This document shows, piece by piece, positions 11,290-23,400 of a stretch of DNA of 64,000 bases. The position numbers and the translations under genes are program-made. The stretch lies in assembly GCA_001695595.3 (NCBI GenBank), contig MBPM02000040.1, positions 248,001-312,000 of the forward strand, in the 5' to 3' direction. The notes under the pieces are model-generated. The model ran no database searches. It was not told the DNA's origin and saw only the letters and a list, made by a program, of their open reading frames with translations. Source of the stretch: Plasmopara viticola. Taxonomy: Eukaryota > Oomycota > Peronosporomycetes > Peronosporales > Peronosporaceae. Each line of letters begins with the position of its first letter. Position 1 is the first letter of the stretch.

Positions 11290-12660
11290 CTTTCGCATCA
11301 CTCACCTCAGCTATTGCCGCATGCGAGATTTTCCGGTTTACATTACCCCAAAAGGCCCCACTCAAACGGATGAATTTATGCGAGCGATCGTATTCAACTT
11401 TTTGGCTGATCGACTGGCGTTTGCTCTGTCCTGCAAGAGCTGACTTGTCATAAACGATCGCCAGGTCTCCAGTTGAACTGCCAATTTACTTTTTTGTCGT
11501 CGCCTGTCCGCCCTCAACTCGCGATGTAGTCACGTGTCCAAAGTCTCGCGATTTTTTGGTCCAAGCAAAAACAAATCGCTCTTTGTGCGGAATTCACACG
11601 TTTTGCAAGGAATCGTAACTAATATCCACGACATGGTGCTTCGGGCTGTTCACTTCTCAAAGAAATTTCCTCTGTTTCCGCGCGATGGATGTCGCCCCAC
11701 TGTGCAAAGAAGATCTTCCATTCTTCATCAGTTGCAGAATGCTTTTTTAAATTAGCTAGCTCGTTTATGTCAATGTGCCAGATGTACAGAAGATTGGTTA
11801 CCGGGGGAAGAACCATTGCTCTCGTAGCCATCAATGCAAGCTCTTTGTCGGTCACCACGACAATTAAATCGCTCTTAGAATACAATCTGCATCTGCTGGA
11901 GCGCGCATACGTAATCTTGCTCCTTCTCTTGGCGGAGGAAAATATACTACAATGAGAATGATCGATTTGTCAACGATACACCCATAAAGTGGAGTAGGGG
12001 CATCTGGAATTTATATGCGTCCTGTCGATGAGCTTGAGAACCGAATTAAAGTCATGTTAAATTTCATCATGCTAACCTGTTGGTTTTGCATGTGCAGTCC
12101 ATCAGAAGGACACAACCAGACGAGAACTCTTGGTTTGTTAACATATTTGTTTTCGGCGCAATCAACAAACTTGTGAGCTGATGCTGGGCGTCACGGTCTA
12201 GTTGGTACTGAACTTGATTTTCTTTTAGATTTTCGAGCAGAGCTTCAAGGGGAGTACGCCCAAGAAGGAACTGCGCGCGATCACGTTTCTTGATGTTGTA
12301 AATATTCTGTCCGGTGGCCCGGAAACTAGCATGTGCAGCACGCATTGCACTCAAAATTAGCCGCGGAGGAGCGCCACCTTCGCTCACGGTTATTACCTGC
12401 TGCTCTTGCGAGTCAGCGCCCTTGCATCAGGGAATGCCGCCAAATTTTCGGTCGCGTCGTGATTATGGCTTGCGTCCACCACCGCCAGAAACCACTCCTG
12501 CCTATTATTTTCGCCCAGCTTTCGCGTAACGGTAAGAGACCACGGGCACATCAAAAGTTGCGTTGGTGTTTGGCGTACGTTCACACGTTTTTTCTAGTGT
12601 TCGCCGCCGTGGGCGCACGTGAGCCACACCTTTCGCGTGTTTGAGTTACTGTCAGATTTT
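11290..12660 (-). pseudogene. MULE transposase relic (FAR1-like DNA-binding plus DDE domain)
   Basis: Read right to left on the minus strand, three blocks follow the order of a MULE transposase. 12584-12393 has the zinc-finger/WRKY-like part ending in a VVDASHNHD stretch. 12387-12067 has GRTPLEALLENLKE and VLLMDCTCKTNR, the first part of the transposase core. 11885-11619 has VVVTDKELALM and LLYIWHIDINELANLKKH, the middle of the core. A further frame around 11580-11500 reads KERFVFAWTKK and TTSRVEGGQAT, the conserved C-terminal block. The blocks are split by frameshifts and stops, so the gene is dead. Confidence 0.8.
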
Positions 12661-13176
12661 GAGCACGCCTTCTTGGTTAAATGCCTTCGTTCAAGGCAAA
12701 CTCGTGCACTGTTTTTATTGCATCTTCAAGTGATCAAATGTCCGCATCGGAGGACAAGACAGCGGCATTATGAGAGACTGAAAGTGCTTAAATGATTGGG
12801 ATGAATAGCTTGTTCTACGCGGTATATGGTAAAATAGTGAGAGAATGTTGGCGCAGTGTTAAAGGTACACACGCGCGTATACGCTCTTTGTAGAAATGAG
12901 TTTGTGGCGGATGGTTGATTCATGGCTGAAAGCTGAATTGGTCAAAGAGGGGTGTAATTGAAATTACTTTTTTTGTCGCTACGTTTTTTATATGAACTCT
13001 TTTATAACATTCAAAAGCACAAAATAAATAGTTTTAGCCAATTAGATTTAATAGAAATTTCTAGTTTTTAGCCAATCGACTTTTGTAAGGTTTAAAAGAG
13101 TATCAATTCGAGATTATAGAAACTCAGATACTTTTCGAAAGACCATTATAAAATTCATCGATCGAGAGAGCTGACC
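12661..13176. other. Intergenic, A/T-rich
   Basis: No gene seen. The segment around 12936-13040 has a G-run and A/T-rich inverted motifs that may be the end of the MULE beside it. Confidence 0.4.
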
Positions 13177-14005
13177 TCAACAAATGAGAGCATCGCCTGT
13201 AATTTCAATACAGGGGGTCTCGTTTTGCTTAAACGAGAGCATAAAGCTTTTAAATTCTTCAAAATTCGAGCTACTTGACAGAACATCGATCACATCAACC
13301 GGAATCTCATCTGTCGATATGAGCAACATCAGGATCAATATTGCCTTGAACCCCTACAAAATCATATTTTTCTTTTCAGATCATCACCTTCGTGCTCTTG
13401 GATTTGGCTGCAGAACTCTTCCATCGAGAAATTCTAAACGGTAAAGTTGTACCAGTTTAGTGTGTCAAAGTTGACAGTTAGTATCGCAGAAAATATATAT
13501 TTTTCACCTCAAGCTTCTCGCTCAGACGTTTGTCGATAAATTTTTCTGTAAATGTTAATTGTACACGTCGGGTGGCTGGCTACAATTGATTACTATTATC
13601 ACCGCGTACCAATAAGGTCGGTGTACTGCTGAAATATATCCATATAAACTAGCTTGTTTTCAGACACACTGTCGAATATCTCTATGCTCAACAGCATGCC
13701 TTCAGTGAGTCAAACACTATGTTGTAAAGAAATGAGACTCCCGCCAAATCCCTACCGCAATTGTTGCGACAGAACTCGCTCTGCATGTCGACGAATTTGG
13801 GGTCAATCAGAAGATCTTGCAGTACACTGATAGTCTCATCGAACTTAAAGTCCTGTAAACTTACCCAGAAATAAGCTCCGGGAAATCCCCATCTAGCATC
13901 TAAAAGCATGCCGCATACCTCTGCATTCTCTTCGCCGACGTCATTGTCAAAGACTTCTTCGCCATCGTCCAGACATTCAAATTCCGCTATCTCAGGTTGA
14001 TTCAT
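13177..14005 (-). CDS. ARL2BP: ARL2-binding protein (BART domain), six exons
   Basis: Six exons on the minus strand: 14005-13919, 13852-13756, 13681-13610, 13545-13508, 13433-13388 and 13310-13177. All introns have GT..AG ends and all phases close, giving 474 nt and 157 residues, close to the usual length of about 160. The first intron is a multiple of three and stays open, so a simple ORF scan shows it as coding. After an acidic N-terminus the BART fold follows: FDETISVLQDLLIDPKF, MQSEFCRNNC, SENKLVYMDIFQQYTDLI, EKFIDKRLSEKLE, FSMEEFCSQIQEHE, and FEEFKSFMLSFKQ at the end. ARL2BP binds the GTPase ARL2/ARL3 in its GTP form and acts at mitochondria, centrosomes and the ciliary base. The call rests on motif order across all exons. 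Confidence 0.85.
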
Positions 14006-14427
14006 GAAATTACTTGTGCCATAACAATGTGAGGGTCAACTAAAGACATCCTTTCTATTCAATTATGGCAGCAGCCTAGAATGCATCGTACCCTTGCTGC
14101 GTAAAGTGCAAATTGCTTCACACGCAAATGGGCAAAGCGAAAATGAATCTTGAACAGACACCAGCTGGTTACAGAGACAGCCACGGCCACGAAACCACCA
14201 GTCTTCAACGTGGAAATTTCGTGCAGTAACAAAAGACTAAATGTGACTGTTTAGGCATTGGTTGATTTTCTGGGAGTCAGTTTTGTCCCAAAATGGGGCA
14301 ATATTTAGGCTCCGCCATGCTCCATTTTTATAGTCCCCTATGTACCCTTCTACCTATACGCTTGATAGACAGTACAATCCAGCGATTGCTTCCTTACAGC
14401 CTGCGACGCTTTTAGGCAAAGCGTAAT

Positions 14428-16164
14428 ATGCGCAAGAATGGATGGGAGACGCCGTTTCACGTGCTGCAGCTGGCCACGTGGGTGGTGTTTCCGGCCGTCA
14501 TGGCGCTCTTTTTTATCTTTTACACCCCCGTTTTGAACAAAACGCTGGCCATTGTGCTAAGCATCGTGTACGCCACCGCCTGCCTCATTACAGTAATGGC
14601 CGTAGCCTTGTGCACGGGAACGGACCCGTCCGATGATTGCATCACTATACCGTCGGTTAGGGCCAAGCAAGAAACTTGAAAAAACTAGCGACGTTTCCTA
14701 TGCTGATGCTCTCTTGCTGCTACAGGTCATTGTCGATGCCAGAGAATCGCGATCTGAGAATCGAGTCTACTGCAATGTCTGCATGAAATTCGTGTATGTG
14801 GTGCAGCAATACCGTAATTCATAACTATGCGGTAGGATTTTTTGGTGATTGAATGTTGTTTACGCTAGGAACGATCAGAGCCGACACTGCCGCCTTTGCG
14901 ACAAATGCGTTGATGTGTTCGACCACCACTGCAAGTGGCTTAATAATTGCGTCGGCCGAAAAAACTATCAATATTTTTTGTGCTCTGTGGTGGGAGCATC
15001 CGTGTTTCTTGCTGTGCAGATCGCCGTGGGCATTTATGTCGTTGTGAAGCTGTTCACAGATGAAGACGACATAATGGAACGCTCAGCTACGAGCTTTGGG
15101 TGTTCTATAGAGAAAGATGATAGTTCAGGGCTTTGTGAGGACGGAAACTATCGTGTTTCACTACAAGCGTTACAAATCGTTCACATTGTGCTGCTGGCGT
15201 TTTTAAGCCCGTGGCTCTTCATGATTGGACAGCTCGCACTTTTTCACTTTCACTTGTGTATGTGCAAGAGACTTTCCATTTCTTTTACGTGTGTGCTGAT
15301 GCGCTATCTCTTCTGTCTTGATTGTAGGCATGGAGCATATTACGACCTATGACTATATTGTCCGTCAACGCAAGCGGAAAAATGCACAAAATCGTGAGAA
15401 CAGTGTACGTATACACCCTATTAGTCACCTCGACGTGTTGGCAACTGATAGCTACCGCCAAAGCGTCAAAAGTTGCGGGTCGTAGGCGTTTGAAAACTTC
15501 TCTTACTTACCCAGACTTTTAATTCATTTCGTGTATTTTTGCCCCAACTATTTGGGCCTTCTTCGTATAGGCTCATGTACCATGGTGGAAACGATGTTGC
15601 GGGGGACAATCTGCGGGATCGCACAATGCGAAGCCGATTGTCAACCAGTCAAACGGTTCGCGTATGTCCGGCGAAAGTGCGCGCAGCGAAGAAGAGGAAT
15701 TGGCTGCTATTGAAGCAGAGGTAGACGACAGCTTGGACGTGTTGAGCAACCAAAGCGGCGAGATTCGCGAGCGCGAAAGCAGCCAGCGCAGCAGTAGCTC
15801 GCTTCGTAAGCGAACAAGCAATAACAGACCAAAGCGGGGATTTAGTCTTCATGTCGATCTTTCTGGACAGAAGTCTGTGCAGACCACTGGTGGCGCTAAC
15901 GGTGACGTGCTTACGCCTAGATCAGAAAGCGGAGACACAAATTATTTAGCAGCGCCGTACTTTCCAGAAACACCTGATTCACTAGTGTCACCACGTTCTG
16001 CTGCTAGTAGTGCGTACTATTCCAGCTCGCAGGTGGACGAAACGGAGAATAGGGACGTTGGTGAAAGCACAAACCATCCTCACGTGATGTCGAGCAATGC
16101 ATCTACGGTCACGTATGGACGATTGGCTGTTGGTGATGATTCGGCTAACAGTCCCGTCGTGTAA
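14428..16164 (+). CDS. DHHC palmitoyltransferase (zDHHC family), five exons
   Basis: Exons 14428-14655, 14726-14793, 14869-15257, 15328-15404 and 15571-16164; GT..AG introns, phases close, 1356 nt, 451 residues. Two membrane segments near the N-terminus (LATWVVFPAVMALFFIFY and a second by residue 60) are followed by a cysteine-rich domain: CNVC, RHCRLCDKC, then the catalytic DHHC in FDHHCKWLNNCVGRKNY. Two more membrane segments come after it (around SVVGASVFLAVQIAVGIYV and IVHIVLLAFLSPWLFMIG), then a TTYDYIV motif like the family's TTxE position. The cytosolic tail is serine-rich and probably disordered. The enzyme attaches palmitate to protein cysteines at Golgi, ER or plasma membrane. The substrate cannot be read from sequence. 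Confidence 0.92.
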
Positions 16165-16452
16165 GTATTGATTCCTCGGTACTACCGCTTACTCGCCGAC
16201 TACGTAGAGACTTCGGTAACGGTGCAAAAAAGCACTGACAACAGGGAATAGCAGTTTTTTTACTTCGCTGTAACGTAGTTGGACAAAGATTACAAGTATT
16301 TATGGAGCACACAAGGCTAGCTTGCAACAATCTCGGCAAGTCCCAGGCATAAAATAGTCGCTAATCATTATAAAAAGAAGATTTTTGTTCCAAACGCATT
16401 AAACGTAATTTGGTGTCAAGAAAAACAACAGTAGTTCGACTGCTTTAGCAGC
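16165..16452. other. Short convergent intergenic region
   Basis: Lies between the 3' ends of the DHHC gene and the minus-strand gene at 16453; A/T-rich, no feature seen. Confidence 0.5.
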
Positions 16453-16818
16453 TTAAGCTTCGCGCACAGCCGCAATCTTGAAGTTCTTGGCTCCTTCATC
16501 CGCGCCAATGTCGACATGCAACGTGTTAACGATGCCGCTGACGTTAGGCGTGTAATGCGTCTTTCCCAACAAACCACTGTCAGTTGCGTGCTCTACATCC
16601 AGCGAAGATAGTGCCGCCGTGGCCGTCCAGCCGCCCATGTCGTACTCATGCTCCTCAATAATCGTTTCCTCTCCTGGTGCCAATTCGCGCGTCTCCTTTA
16701 TCTTGGCCTTTCCTTCAGCCTCGAACTCATCCGATCCAAAAATTGCCACGACTTTCACGGGATGCGAAGTTGTGTTCTTAATTGCGACGGACTTGACGTA
16801 GTTTGGAGTCGGAGCCAT
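16453..16818 (-). CDS. Small conserved-looking protein of unknown function
   Basis: The ORF runs upstream to 16917, but the likely start is the ATG at 16818 (MAPTPNYVKSVAIKN), giving 121 residues. The upstream part reads as a poor N-terminus and may be 5' leader or an intron. The protein is rich in beta-type residues and contains a PGEETIIEEHEYDMGGW stretch and a regular alternation of charged and hydrophobic residues, suggesting a small soluble beta-sandwich. No signal peptide or membrane segment. I do not recognise the family. It is divergent from the large gene at 17089. Confidence 0.65.
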   Translation of the reverse strand: MAPTPNYVKSVAIKNTTSHPVKVVAIFGSDEFEAEGKAKIKETRELAPGEETIIEEHEYDMGGWTATAALSSLDVEHATDSGLLGKTHYTPNVSGIVNTLHVDIGADEGAKNFKIAAVREA

Positions 16819-17088
16819 ATTCGAGAACTCCAACCCTTTGTCGAAGAAGATTTTTTGATTATGACCAAGATTACTGCCCCGAATGAATATGTACGCACAC
16901 ACCAACTTGACCTTCATTCCGACTTCTCACCGTTTTGCAGGCTGTCAATAGCGAAACGGAGACATAGTGCGCGCTCCTGTTAATCGTCTCGACGACAGCT
17001 TACGTCCTTCTTTTGAGCGCAGTTAGTTCCTAATTGTGTGTTGACGAGTCGAAAAATCATCTCACCGCCACGTCAGCGGCCTAATCAC

Positions 17089-19794
17089 ATGGCTCGCAGC
17101 AAAGCCCAGCAGCGAGTGCTGCATAAGTCCGATTGCGCGATGCAAATGAAAAGGCCGTTGCCTGGGGCAAGGCCAACGGCATTTACGGCAAGTTCTGCAC
17201 TGTTTCAGCTGGGAAGGCTTGCCAAAGTCCCCAGTGTTGCTCCTGTGCGGTCAGAAGTCAAGAATGACGTGATACCGTCATCACGTCAAAGTGGCAGCTC
17301 GTTGGGCCAAGCGATTGATTTGACGCTGGACGACGAGGAGGAAGAAGATGAGCCTATGGGGGCGCAACAGACAGTAGCTTCTAATGCTTTAACAGCTACG
17401 CATGCTATCATGCATTCTATAGCTCCAGACACATGCAAAAGTACTAACAAGAGTGAAGAGGTGGCGCAATCGTCTCTCCAGTTGTCGGATGTGATGGTGT
17501 CAATGGTCGGAGATGCTGAATCGGATGTGGACGAGGACTGGCCAATTGTGTCTTCGCCGTCATCGTCGGTGCCTGGTTCAGTGCCCATGACAGTGCGAAA
17601 GTCAGCACCTACTTTAGCACACCAATCTGTTTCAGCATTAGCGAATTCAAAGACTGATCATAGTCAGACTCAGAAGGATGTTAATTCTGTGTTAGATGCT
17701 GTATGCAAGAAGGTTCCTGTTTGTCAGGAGAAGATTGGTGTATATGATCATAATCAGACGGAAGTGACTAGACAGCAGACGTCTACCAGTTTGCCAAATG
17801 AAATCAGCAATGGAGAAATAAAGGTGGATGGAAGTTTTTTGCATCAAGCACGCGAATCTTTACAGAACACTGCGGACATTCCGTCTTCTACGAATGATGT
17901 AGCTCAGGCCGAACTTTTAGAGGACGGAGAGATTTTCGAAGAGAGAGTAGCACCAACAACTTGTATGCCAACTGTGATGCGAGATAGAGTTGATGTACAC
18001 AATGAAACGATCGGATCTCACCCTCACCAACGGAATAAGAAGCAGAAAAAGCGTGGCAAGAAAAAGACAAAACGGAAACTTGATGCAATACAGATGAATC
18101 GCGCTTCGCTTGGTGAATTGCCTCCTACATTTAATCGGACGACGCGGCAGCGAGTCATTGCAGCAGTATCACCAGCAGGGCAATACGCGCTTGCATTGAC
18201 AAGAACCTATTCAAGAGGCACTTTTGGAAATGTGCGTCCTGTATATCAAGATCCTTCTCCTGTCCCGTTTTGTAATGGCGGTGGCTTGTACCCTCCAATT
18301 AGACCTTTACCGCAGCGATTACATAACCCACCACTGTCACAACCGTACGAAGAAAGCCAGATTCTTCGTGTGAATCGACAAGGAAGTATGGAAATGCTTA
18401 GTGGCGAAATGGACCGGCCCCTGCACACGTTTTCGGAAGCAATGATCCCGGGAGCATTTAAATACCGGTCAAAATCGGTGCCTTCGCTTAGACCCAAGCC
18501 AGATGGACCAAGCCACAAGTTTCAGCATTCCGTAAGTGATCGACCTTGCGCTTTAGACCCTGTTCCACCCCGGGAACACCATAATGATCTCAACCGCCTT
18601 CGTGCGGCAGCTCTCCAAAGTAAGATTAATCGCTCTGTGATGACAAAGTCAGTGACACTAACAACTGCAGCAGCGTCTGAGAAGGAAGTTTCCGCTAATA
18701 CTGTGTCATCGTCACCAACTCCGAGACCAACGATCGAGATGGAGAAGATACTAAAATCAGCGAGTACGAGCAGTGAAAATGAGCTGCGCCTTGAAATTTT
18801 ACGGTCTATGAAGCGAAATCGTAAAGAAGCTATCAACAAGACACAAGACGATGACAAAGTGTTAACGCCACCTGCTACTCCATCTAGCATATGCAAAAAG
18901 CACACCCTAGAAATTCAGCCTGCGAATGCTGCTACGAGCGTGGATAGTGCCAATAACGAGATTGCGATTTTGGCAACTCAGGGGGACCAAGCCACAGCAG
19001 AGCCATCAAAGGAAGTGGTATTGAAAGAAAAAGACGGTGTCATCTCTGACTCTCTTGTGAACACAAGTGTAACAATTATTGACGTAGATAAGAACGCAGA
19101 TACGTTTACCGTCAAGGCTTCCAGTCCAGCAAAACTTCCAGCTGACGAGGCTGGAAAGACTCCACAGTTTCACCCTTTGACAGCGTGCTCTCAGTCAGTG
19201 GTGATACGCCTTTGCTCGGAAGATTATTCGCCACGCGAAGGCGAAGATGACGCGCGCGGCGATGGAAATAGCTTGCAGGATGCAATAAATGAAATGCGAC
19301 GAAAGATTGCAAAACGCGAGCAGGAACAAACAAATCGCTTGCGACTCAGCTCCACAGCAAAATCTTCGAGTTCTTCGTCGAGTGAAGCACCGTCATTGCC
19401 TACTTCTATTCAACGTCTCTCTCCGGTAAAGAAGGTGAGTGCTGTGCTTGCTCCGTTGTCAGGAGATACGGCATCCCGTGAGGTAAGTTCTTCTGCTTTC
19501 GAAGCTGAAGAAAATCAGATGACTATAGCTCATGCGGATGGAGCCGAAGTAAAGAAAGCATCTGGTGAATTTCATGTACAGACGTTCGGAAGTGAAGAAA
19601 ACTTACCCACGGAAGTGACATCGAGGAGCGGTCCTCGGGAGGTGCTGGGCTTTAGAGGACACAGCGATTCAGTAGCGGTTAGTATATACGTCAATATGCA
19701 TGCGCTCCCGCCTCCTGTTTTGCTGGAGAAAGTACTGGCGAACAGTGATGGGTGCAATGGAGCTCACACGAGCGAACCTTGCAAAAATTATTAA
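17089..19794 (+). CDS. Large serine-rich basic protein, probably nuclear, unknown function
   Basis: The open frame begins further upstream, but the first ATG is at 17089 (MARSKAQQRVL). The protein has long low-complexity serine/acidic parts (around residue 85, a DDEEEEDEP run), a LEDGEIFEE motif, a strongly basic cluster at about residue 316 (KKQKKRGKKKTKRK) that looks like a nuclear localisation signal, and a short coiled-coil stretch near the C-terminus (INEMRRKIAKREQEQ). No catalytic domain seen. Its 3' end is uncertain. It may stop at 19794, or splice from 19677 (a GTTAGT donor, phase 0) to 19904 and continue into the next ORF. A nuclear RNA-processing role is only suggested by the LEDGEI plus basic composition. 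Confidence 0.75.
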   Translation: MARSKAQQRVLHKSDCAMQMKRPLPGARPTAFTASSALFQLGRLAKVPSVAPVRSEVKNDVIPSSRQSGSSLGQAIDLTLDDEEEEDEPMGAQQTVASNALTATHAIMHSIAPDTCKSTNKSEEVAQSSLQLSDVMVSMVGDAESDVDEDWPIVSSPSSSVPGSVPMTVRKSAPTLAHQSVSALANSKTDHSQTQKDVNSVLDAVCKKVPVCQEKIGVYDHNQTEVTRQQTSTSLPNEISNGEIKVDGSFLHQARESLQNTADIPSSTNDVAQAELLEDGEIFEERVAPTTCMPTVMRDRVDVHNETIGSHPHQRNKKQKKRGKKKTKRKLDAIQMNRASLGELPPTFNRTTRQRVIAAVSPAGQYALALTRTYSRGTFGNVRPVYQDPSPVPFCNGGGLYPPIRPLPQRLHNPPLSQPYEESQILRVNRQGSMEMLSGEMDRPLHTFSEAMIPGAFKYRSKSVPSLRPKPDGPSHKFQHSVSDRPCALDPVPPREHHNDLNRLRAAALQSKINRSVMTKSVTLTTAAASEKEVSANTVSSSPTPRPTIEMEKILKSASTSSENELRLEILRSMKRNRKEAINKTQDDDKVLTPPATPSSICKKHTLEIQPANAATSVDSANNEIAILATQGDQATAEPSKEVVLKEKDGVISDSLVNTSVTIIDVDKNADTFTVKASSPAKLPADEAGKTPQFHPLTACSQSVVIRLCSEDYSPREGEDDARGDGNSLQDAINEMRRKIAKREQEQTNRLRLSSTAKSSSSSSSEAPSLPTSIQRLSPVKKVSAVLAPLSGDTASREVSSSAFEAEENQMTIAHADGAEVKKASGEFHVQTFGSEENLPTEVTSRSGPREVLGFRGHSDSVAVSIYVNMHALPPPVLLEKVLANSDGCNGAHTSEPCKNY

Positions 19795-19912
19795 GCCTAT
19801 TACTGCAGCATAATATCTTGTGCAGGTGAGTCCGCGTTTGTGGACGTCAGCACTAATCGTTTGTTGTCTGTGGTCGTTTTGCTCTGGCTTTGCCACCGTA
19901 TAGGTTATTAAA

Positions 19913-20164
19913 ATGGCGACGCCCATGGACACTTCTCAAACAGAGGACGTGACAAGTGTCTCCGTTCAAGAGAATTCCGCAATTGACGCGTCTATTTCGA
20001 ACGGCGGCAAGAGTGACATCAATTTTGATGCAGTAAGGGCAGAGTATAAGCAATGTGTGGCCAAATGCGTGGAGGCGAACTCGCACATTGTTCGCCTTTC
20101 CAACGAAGTGGCTCAACTCGAAATTTTTTTACTTCGAGCTAATTCAATTATAGGAGAAAGGTGA
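19913..20164 (+). CDS. Small coiled-coil protein, or last exon of the preceding gene
   Basis: ATG at 19913, 83 residues: an acidic/serine N-terminal part, then a helix (AEYKQCVAKCVEANSHIVRLSNEVAQLE). A good intron, GTGAGT at 19826 to TATAG at 19903, sits just upstream and could be in this gene's own 5' leader. Alternatively, the frame entering at 19904 joins in phase to the preceding gene. The 3' end may also contain a further intron. Nothing recognised. Confidence 0.5.
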   Translation: MATPMDTSQTEDVTSVSVQENSAIDASISNGGKSDINFDAVRAEYKQCVAKCVEANSHIVRLSNEVAQLEIFLLRANSIIGER

Positions 20165-20468
20165 AAATTGCCACCTCGCAAGGATTTGTTTTTTGCGACA
20201 ACTTATTTGGTATAGATGCTCATTTGTTGAGCTCATGTGCACGTAGGCGATAGACGATGAGCTGGTGTGATGGTTAATATGATATACTCATGTCGTATAT
20301 GGCGACGTTCAGAAGCGAAAGGATTTTAAAGAAGTGCAGCGAAGTTTGACTTTTGCTAATCTCGCTTAGGTGACGTTGGAACGTACCGATTGTATACACA
20401 CTTAGTCGTGGAAGTAATAATTTTTGAATATGAATCGGTCAGCTTAGTGCTTGCCTTCTGGACTTCAT
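20165..20468. other. Convergent intergenic region
   Basis: Probably the two 3' untranslated regions; no feature seen. Confidence 0.5.
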
Positions 20469-23400
20469 TTAAAAGTGAAGCGGGTTTGCGTACGGTGGAT
20501 AACGATCGTCGATCCAAAGGTTAATTAGGTCATCCGCTTGTAGGATAATGTCTAGCAAATTAACCTCTTTCTTTATTGTCGCTGGCGTCGGGTGAGACGG
20601 TAAGCCACAACACGTGATCATCAGATTTCTATCTTCATTAATAAATGCTCTTGTCATGATATTGAATTCCATCTCGAATGTAGACGACTGTAGAAACGCC
20701 ATGATGCTTCTTTTAGTTGAGCTGAACAGCAGCTGGTGTTGTGGAAAGGCCTTTAAAACGTAGGGTTTTACGTAGTGGGTGAGCAGATAGTCGGCAACTG
20801 ACAGCAAGCTTAAAGTATAGGAGCCAACTCTCGCTTTAGTCTGAAGTCGAGTAACTTCACTGGTACCCACGTTCAGGTGGCCAATAGCTTTAGTTGACGG
20901 TGTCACGTCTTCATCATTGCGACTGATGGCTGAGTCGAAGGAGAAGCTTAGTGCACAATGCTGGTTTAGTTTTTCTGAATTTCTAGGCTGCTGAAGAGGA
21001 CCGCAAGAAGGCACGTCATTCTCGGTTGGCGCCATTGATTGCTTTCGACGCTCTTCTTCGCGAACTATCAGCGCATTCAAATTGATTAGGACTTCAGTGG
21101 AAAAGTCTGCCACCATCACACGACCGACATATTCCCGCGCTTTGACAGATTGTAATTTGAAATTAGAAGTCACATTGTCGGCAGAAAGTGACGGAAGCAT
21201 CACATCGACCTGCAATCCAATGCGATCGTTTCCCAACGTCACCATCTCGGCACGGTAGAAGCCGAGGAAACATGAAGGCACAGAAATTCCCACGCTGAGA
21301 GGTCCACAGAAACTGGCATCCTTAAACGATCCGCTTAACACACAATCCTCATCGGTGCCTTTCATATTCCCAACAAGCTCAACACTCGCGTCGTCCACAT
21401 TTTTTCGAACAAAGTCAATCGCTTTCTTCAAACTTTGCCAAAGAGTGCTTGACGAAGGTGCTCGTGCTCGAAATGAGTCTTCTGTTAAACGATGTTGTCT
21501 ACCAATAATTGGTGGCGAGCCCACATGATGCATTTCGTGTATCGCAGCTGATGCAGCAGCTGTGACGGTTGCCAAAGTCATTGCAGGATGAATTGCAGCT
21601 TTTCGTCCAAGCCGGATGCCATAAATGAAGCCGTCTGCTGCCATGCGTGGCTTGCTGTAGTCAATGCCGAGAATAATGCGCTCGTAGAGCTTGGTGAGGG
21701 CCTCAACGACATTAAGAGCATTCACAGTTAAATGGAAATGCTCTATTGTAACGTGTATATTCGCTGGTTTCTTTGACAAGCCTTTGATTTTGTCGAAAAA
21801 CTTGTCGACATCGAACAGCTCAAGCTGAGCATTCTCCGATGGCCTAAATTTTCGTCGCGACGTTTTTTTCGGTGACATTATGCAAGCCTTCATATTTTTG
21901 ATAAAAACTAATTCAACTATCCTCTTCCACGCAGCACGCAGTCTTTCGTCTTGGCTACTTGTCTCATCGTTGCTTTTTGTCGGTTCAAACATTTCTTCGT
22001 CAACTGAGAGCGTGTTGTAGTACAAACAAACCGAAGCGAGTGAGTGAAATGTGTACTTCGAGGGAAAAAAAGCACTATTTTTGATAGCGATCAATAAATT
22101 GAACTGGGGTGGGGACAGTTGAAAATACTCGGCAATTGCTTGCATTTCCTTGTTCGGGCCGGTTAACAATGATGATAACTTATGCGCAAACGCCAATCCA
22201 GCTTCACGCGTAGGTGACAAAGGACGATACGGCCCTTTACCACTTGATTGTTCGCGCAACTTGTGTTTTGCTTGATTTACTGCACTCATGTCCAACTCTG
22301 TAAGCTCCTTTTCCATAAAATTATCGATAGACTGTCCTGTTATCTTCAATTCACCTTGAATGTTGAGCTTGGCTGGAGGCAATTGAAACGCAGTAGCCAG
22401 CTCATACGGAAAGTACAACAGTGTCAAGTCACGAACAAGGGAGCTCAGAACGTCAGAGCAAAGTCTGCGAACCATCGGCTCGGGCAAGTCCATGCCTCCT
22501 TTGACGCGTCGTTTAAAGTTGAAAAACTCGACGTTTGTAGCCTCTGGTGATAGCAAAAATTCCCATCTGCCTTCACTTTTTTTGCCAATATCTTCGACGT
22601 AAATGAGGTTAATGGAGACATCAAAGTCGGTGTCCATGTACATGCTGTCCCAAATTGACTTCGGAACACGCGTGCCTTTTTCTCCAACAACCTTCACATG
22701 CTTCCCACAACAGACGGTATGGCCTTTCATTGAAACTTTACATACGGGAGTTATTCCTCGCGCTCCATTTGTTTGATGACTAATTTGCAGTGAATATGCG
22801 CTATCGAAGCTTTCAACATAAAAGTCGCGTAGTCCGTAATATATACCGTCAATACTAAAGCGCAATGAGTAGCCGTTTTCACGTGGATGCCAAAAGAATC
22901 GTCGAAGCGCGTCAAGTTTAGACTGTGCACACTTTATTCGCGCTGCCAGAATTACCATATTTGTCGGACTATCTATCGCCGCAGCAGTTAGCAAAGACGT
23001 CTTTGAGGGTGAAGAAGATGTATTCGCTTCCTTGTTGCGAAGGCTTTCTGATGACAGATTTCTCTTGTTACGTCGCTTTTGCTCTTCTTCCAAAGCAATC
23101 GCTTGCATCGAAGCAATTGTAGTTTCTAATAAATGGATCTGACGCTTGATTCTATCCTTCTTGACTCCCCATTTCTGCTTCTTCTTTGCCCGCTGCGCTT
23201 TTGCTCGTATGTTTACATGCTCCAGATCCTGAACAGCTACGTTCCATGCAGCATCAAATGCAATTTTGTCCATCTCCAACGAAAAGTACTCCAGCCCTAT
23301 GCGCGGTGGAGAATCTTGCTGTAGTCCATGCAATGCTGGCAATTCCACGTTCGTCGGCTTGTCTGGAATTATATTCTCAATCGTTTCGACTTTGGCGTTA

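Noticed and set aside
4771..13024. Possible shared terminal inverted repeats of the two MULE relics (AATTGGTCAAAG, and TTTGTGCTTTTGA near 4853 and, reversed, near 13011)
   Set aside because: The motifs agree but their relative orientation does not fit simple inverted ends; too short to support.
17089..20164. ZFC3H1-like RNA-exosome adaptor
   Set aside because: Only a LEDGEI motif and a basic/serine composition are shared; no zinc finger seen.
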